Shown here piece by piece: positions 6,590-8,143 of a DNA stretch of 8,143 nt. Origin of the DNA: Nitrospirota bacterium. GTDB lineage: Bacteria; Nitrospirota_A; Leptospirillia; Leptospirillales; Leptospirillaceae. The stretch covers positions 1 through 8,143 of the forward strand of contig JAKCCY010000115.1 of assembly GCA_021838765.1 (NCBI GenBank). Reading direction: 5' to 3'. Under the pieces are notes generated by a model. The model was not told the origin of the DNA. It saw nothing but the letters and a program-made list of their open reading frames with translations, and made no database searches. The position numbers and the translations under genes were made by a program. Every line of letters starts with the position of its first letter. Positions within the stretch are counted from its first letter, which is position 1.

Positions 6590-7704
6590 TGCAACGATTG
6601 CTCAGGATCATGAGACTTGTCCAGAAAGAGTTTCTGGCACTTCTCCGCGACAAGAAAAGCAGGATGGTCCTGATCGTTCCCCCGACAGTCCAGCTGTTGG
6701 TCTTCAGTTACGCGGCAACATTTGACCTGAACAACATTTCCTACGCAGTCTGGAATGAGGACACCGGCATTTATTCAAGACAGCTCCTTGCCAGGTTCTC
6801 CGGCTCTCCAAACTTCAAGCTTGTGGGAACAATCACCCGCGAACAGGAAGTTGCACCACTGATCAACAACAGAAAGGTCCTGCTCGTCCTCCATATCCGC
6901 AGTAACTTCAGCCGAAACCTGCTTTCCTCAAACCCTGCGACGATCGAAGCACTCCTTGACGGTCGCCAGTCCAATACCGCCATGATTCTTCTCGGTTACG
7001 TCGAAACGATTGTCAACAACTACACCACAGACGTTGCCACGGCAAGGGGGATTCCCACACCGATCGCCCCGATCGCACTACGCGCATGGTATAACCCGAA
7101 TCTCAAGAGCCGATGGTTCATCGTACCTGGAATTGTTGGGCTCCTGACTCTTGTGGTAACCCTTCTCGTAACCGCGCTTTCTGTTGCCCGGGAGCGGGAA
7201 GAGGGCACATTCGATCAGCTTCTCGTCACCCCGCTCACCCCTTTGGATATCATTCTGGGAAAAGTTCTTCCAGGGTTCGTGATCGGAATGGTCGAAGCGA
7301 CCGGAATTATTGTTCTGGCCGTGTTGATATTCCATATTCCACTGCGAGGATCGCTCGAGGCACTTTATCTGGGCCTCTTTTTGTTTATTCTTTCCGGACT
7401 CGGAGTGGGACTGATGATCAGTTCCCTTGTCTCCACTCAACAGCAGGGGCTTCTAGGAGCTTTTCTGTTTCTTGTGCCCTCGATCATTCTCTCGGGATTT
7501 GCAAGCCCGATTGCCAATATGCCAACCTTCATCCAGGACCTGACCCTGTTGAACCCTCTCAGGTATTTCATGGTGATCCTCCGCGAAGTCTTTCTTCAGG
7601 GAGCGGGAGTCTCCATTTTGCTACCGGAATATGCAGCACTTCTGGGCATTGGGACAACGACACTTCTCCTGGCCGGCCATTTCTTCAGAAGAGGGTTGCG
7701 TTGA
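6589..7704 (+). CDS. ybhR: ABC-2 type permease, YbhR-type
   Basis: The second permease subunit, 371 residues (E. coli YbhR about 368). Its ATG shares one base with the preceding stop (TAATG), and AGAGG lies eight bases upstream, so translation is probably coupled. Layout: N-terminal KEFLALLRDKKSRM (13-26), first helix (about 26-45), periplasmic domain (about 47-175) with WYNPNLKSRWFIVPG, then helices at about 177-199, 222-248, 257-280, 286-305 and 345-365. The cytoplasmic coupling loop REREEGTFDQLLVTPL (201-216) and STQQQ (282-286) are distinctive of the YbhR branch, while the sister permease carries REWERGT. This difference lets the two be assigned separately. It is the last gene of the operon, and no strong terminator follows. 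Confidence 0.93.
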   Translation: MQRLLRIMRLVQKEFLALLRDKKSRMVLIVPPTVQLLVFSYAATFDLNNISYAVWNEDTGIYSRQLLARFSGSPNFKLVGTITREQEVAPLINNRKVLLVLHIRSNFSRNLLSSNPATIEALLDGRQSNTAMILLGYVETIVNNYTTDVATARGIPTPIAPIALRAWYNPNLKSRWFIVPGIVGLLTLVVTLLVTALSVAREREEGTFDQLLVTPLTPLDIILGKVLPGFVIGMVEATGIIVLAVLIFHIPLRGSLEALYLGLFLFILSGLGVGLMISSLVSTQQQGLLGAFLFLVPSIILSGFASPIANMPTFIQDLTLLNPLRYFMVILREVFLQGAGVSILLPEYAALLGIGTTTLLLAGHFFRRGLR

Positions 7705-7870
7705 CATCCTCCCGCCGCCAAACCAGAGAAGCGGTTGTCGCGAGGGATTCCCAAGATCACTCCTGGGGTTTTCTGGTTCATCGATCCTATTGACGGGCAT
7801 CTCCCCAGACTTACCTCCGGTACCCCCGGATGTATTCTGTTTCACAGGGAGCATTCTGCCTTGAATATGG
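7705..7870. other. Spacer between the efflux operon and the transposase fragment, no gene
   Basis: I find no convincing coding frame in these 166 bases. A distant inverted repeat (AACCAGA 7721-7727, TCTGGTT 7772-7778) encloses a smaller weak stem (CCCA 7750-7753, TGGG 7764-7767) followed by GTTTTC. Together these could act as a poor intrinsic terminator for the operon. The stem is short and imperfect, so the call is tentative. No recognisable insertion-sequence terminal repeat or target duplication is visible next to the transposase fragment. Confidence 0.35.
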
Positions 7871-8143
7871 GCTTATAGCCTTCAGTCGGTGAGGAAGACC
7901 CACGAAGGGGGCAAGCACGAAGACCGGGATGCCCAGTTCGAATTCATCGCAAAAACGGTCTCGGACTTCCAGCGGACCGGAGCTCCTGTCATCTCCGTCG
8001 ACACCAAAAAGAAGGAACTCGTCGGAGACTTCAGGAACGCGGGTCGGGAATGGCAACCCCAGGGCCGTCCCGAAGAGGTCCGCGTGCATGACTTTATCGA
8101 TCCGGACTTGGGGAAGGTCGCTCCTTACGGAGTCTACGACCTG
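7871..8143 (+). pseudogene. 5'-truncated ISAzo13-type transposase fragment (Rhodopirellula DDE domain)
   Basis: This frame of 91 codons is open to the right edge and matches the family's central region as I know it: YSLQ, then KTHEGGKHEDRDAQF, VISVDTKKKELVG, NAGREWQPQG, VRVHDF and YGVYDL. The Asp in SVDTKKK (codon 8000-8002) is the probable first catalytic residue of the DDE domain. Normally well over 100 residues, including a helix-turn-helix region, precede YSLQ. Here an in-frame stop lies just before the match (TGA 7862-7864) and no N-terminal part is recognisable in any frame of the spacer, so the gene is broken at its 5' end. The nearby words CTTGAATATGGG in another frame might be a frameshifted remnant, but that is weak. 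Base composition looks richer in GC than the operon. The right end is outside the window. Confidence 0.75.

Noticed and set aside
7701..7706. TTGACA just at the YbhR-type stop codon as a -35 box
   Set aside because: No acceptable -10 hexamer lies 16-18 bases downstream.
7113..7793. 226-codon plus-strand frame over the end of the YbhR-type gene
   Set aside because: It lies in another frame of a well-matched permease gene, and its Ser/Arg/His-rich translation looks like an out-of-frame reading.
7811..8089. Minus-strand 92-codon frame at the right end
   Set aside because: It is antisense to the transposase fragment, whose plus-strand translation carries specific family motifs.
1..8143. CRISPR arrays, tRNA or rRNA genes
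   Set aside because: No regularly spaced direct repeats and no cloverleaf or ribosomal RNA signature words were seen on either strand.

Overview
The window comes from a bacterium with two membranes. It encodes a TolC-type outer-membrane channel, a lipoprotein and a periplasmic adaptor protein. Base composition is intermediate (by eye about 50-55% GC) and non-ATG starts are used (GTG, TTG). Nothing here fixes the species; an acidophile of the Leptospirillum type would fit the codon style, but that is only a guess.

Left part, minus strand (1-1228): a strong sigma70-like promoter (1200-1228) overlapped by an operator-like palindrome precedes a small TPR lipoprotein gene (557-1120). After a 163-base spacer holding a perfect hairpin (421-440) comes a single-pass membrane protein gene that starts at TTG 393 and runs off the left edge. 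I recognise neither beyond its domain type.

Centre (1271-7704): a complete efflux locus. A TolC-family outer-membrane protein (minus, 1271-2647) is divergent from a tightly packed four-gene plus-strand operon: membrane fusion protein (2768-3670), ATPase with two nucleotide-binding domains (about 3636-5444) and two ABC-2 permeases (5441-6589 and 6589-7704). Gene order, protein lengths and motifs match E. coli ybhG-ybhF-ybhS-ybhR. The four operon genes overlap or abut (GTG/ATG within the preceding stop region, ATGA, TAATG), which points to translational coupling. The two permeases would form the inner-membrane channel, the double ATPase would drive it, the fusion protein would bridge the periplasm and the TolC protein would form the exit. 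The whole tripartite machine is therefore encoded in about 6.4 kb, with no transcriptional regulator inside the window.

Right end (7705-8143): a 166-base spacer with weak inverted repeats, then a 5'-truncated ISAzo13-type (Rhodopirellula DDE) transposase fragment that runs off the right edge. I see no wholly new system. The most interesting points are the predicted one-sided ATP hydrolysis in the double ATPase, the operator-like promoter of the lipoprotein unit, and the uncharacterised lipoprotein/membrane protein pair beside the efflux locus.
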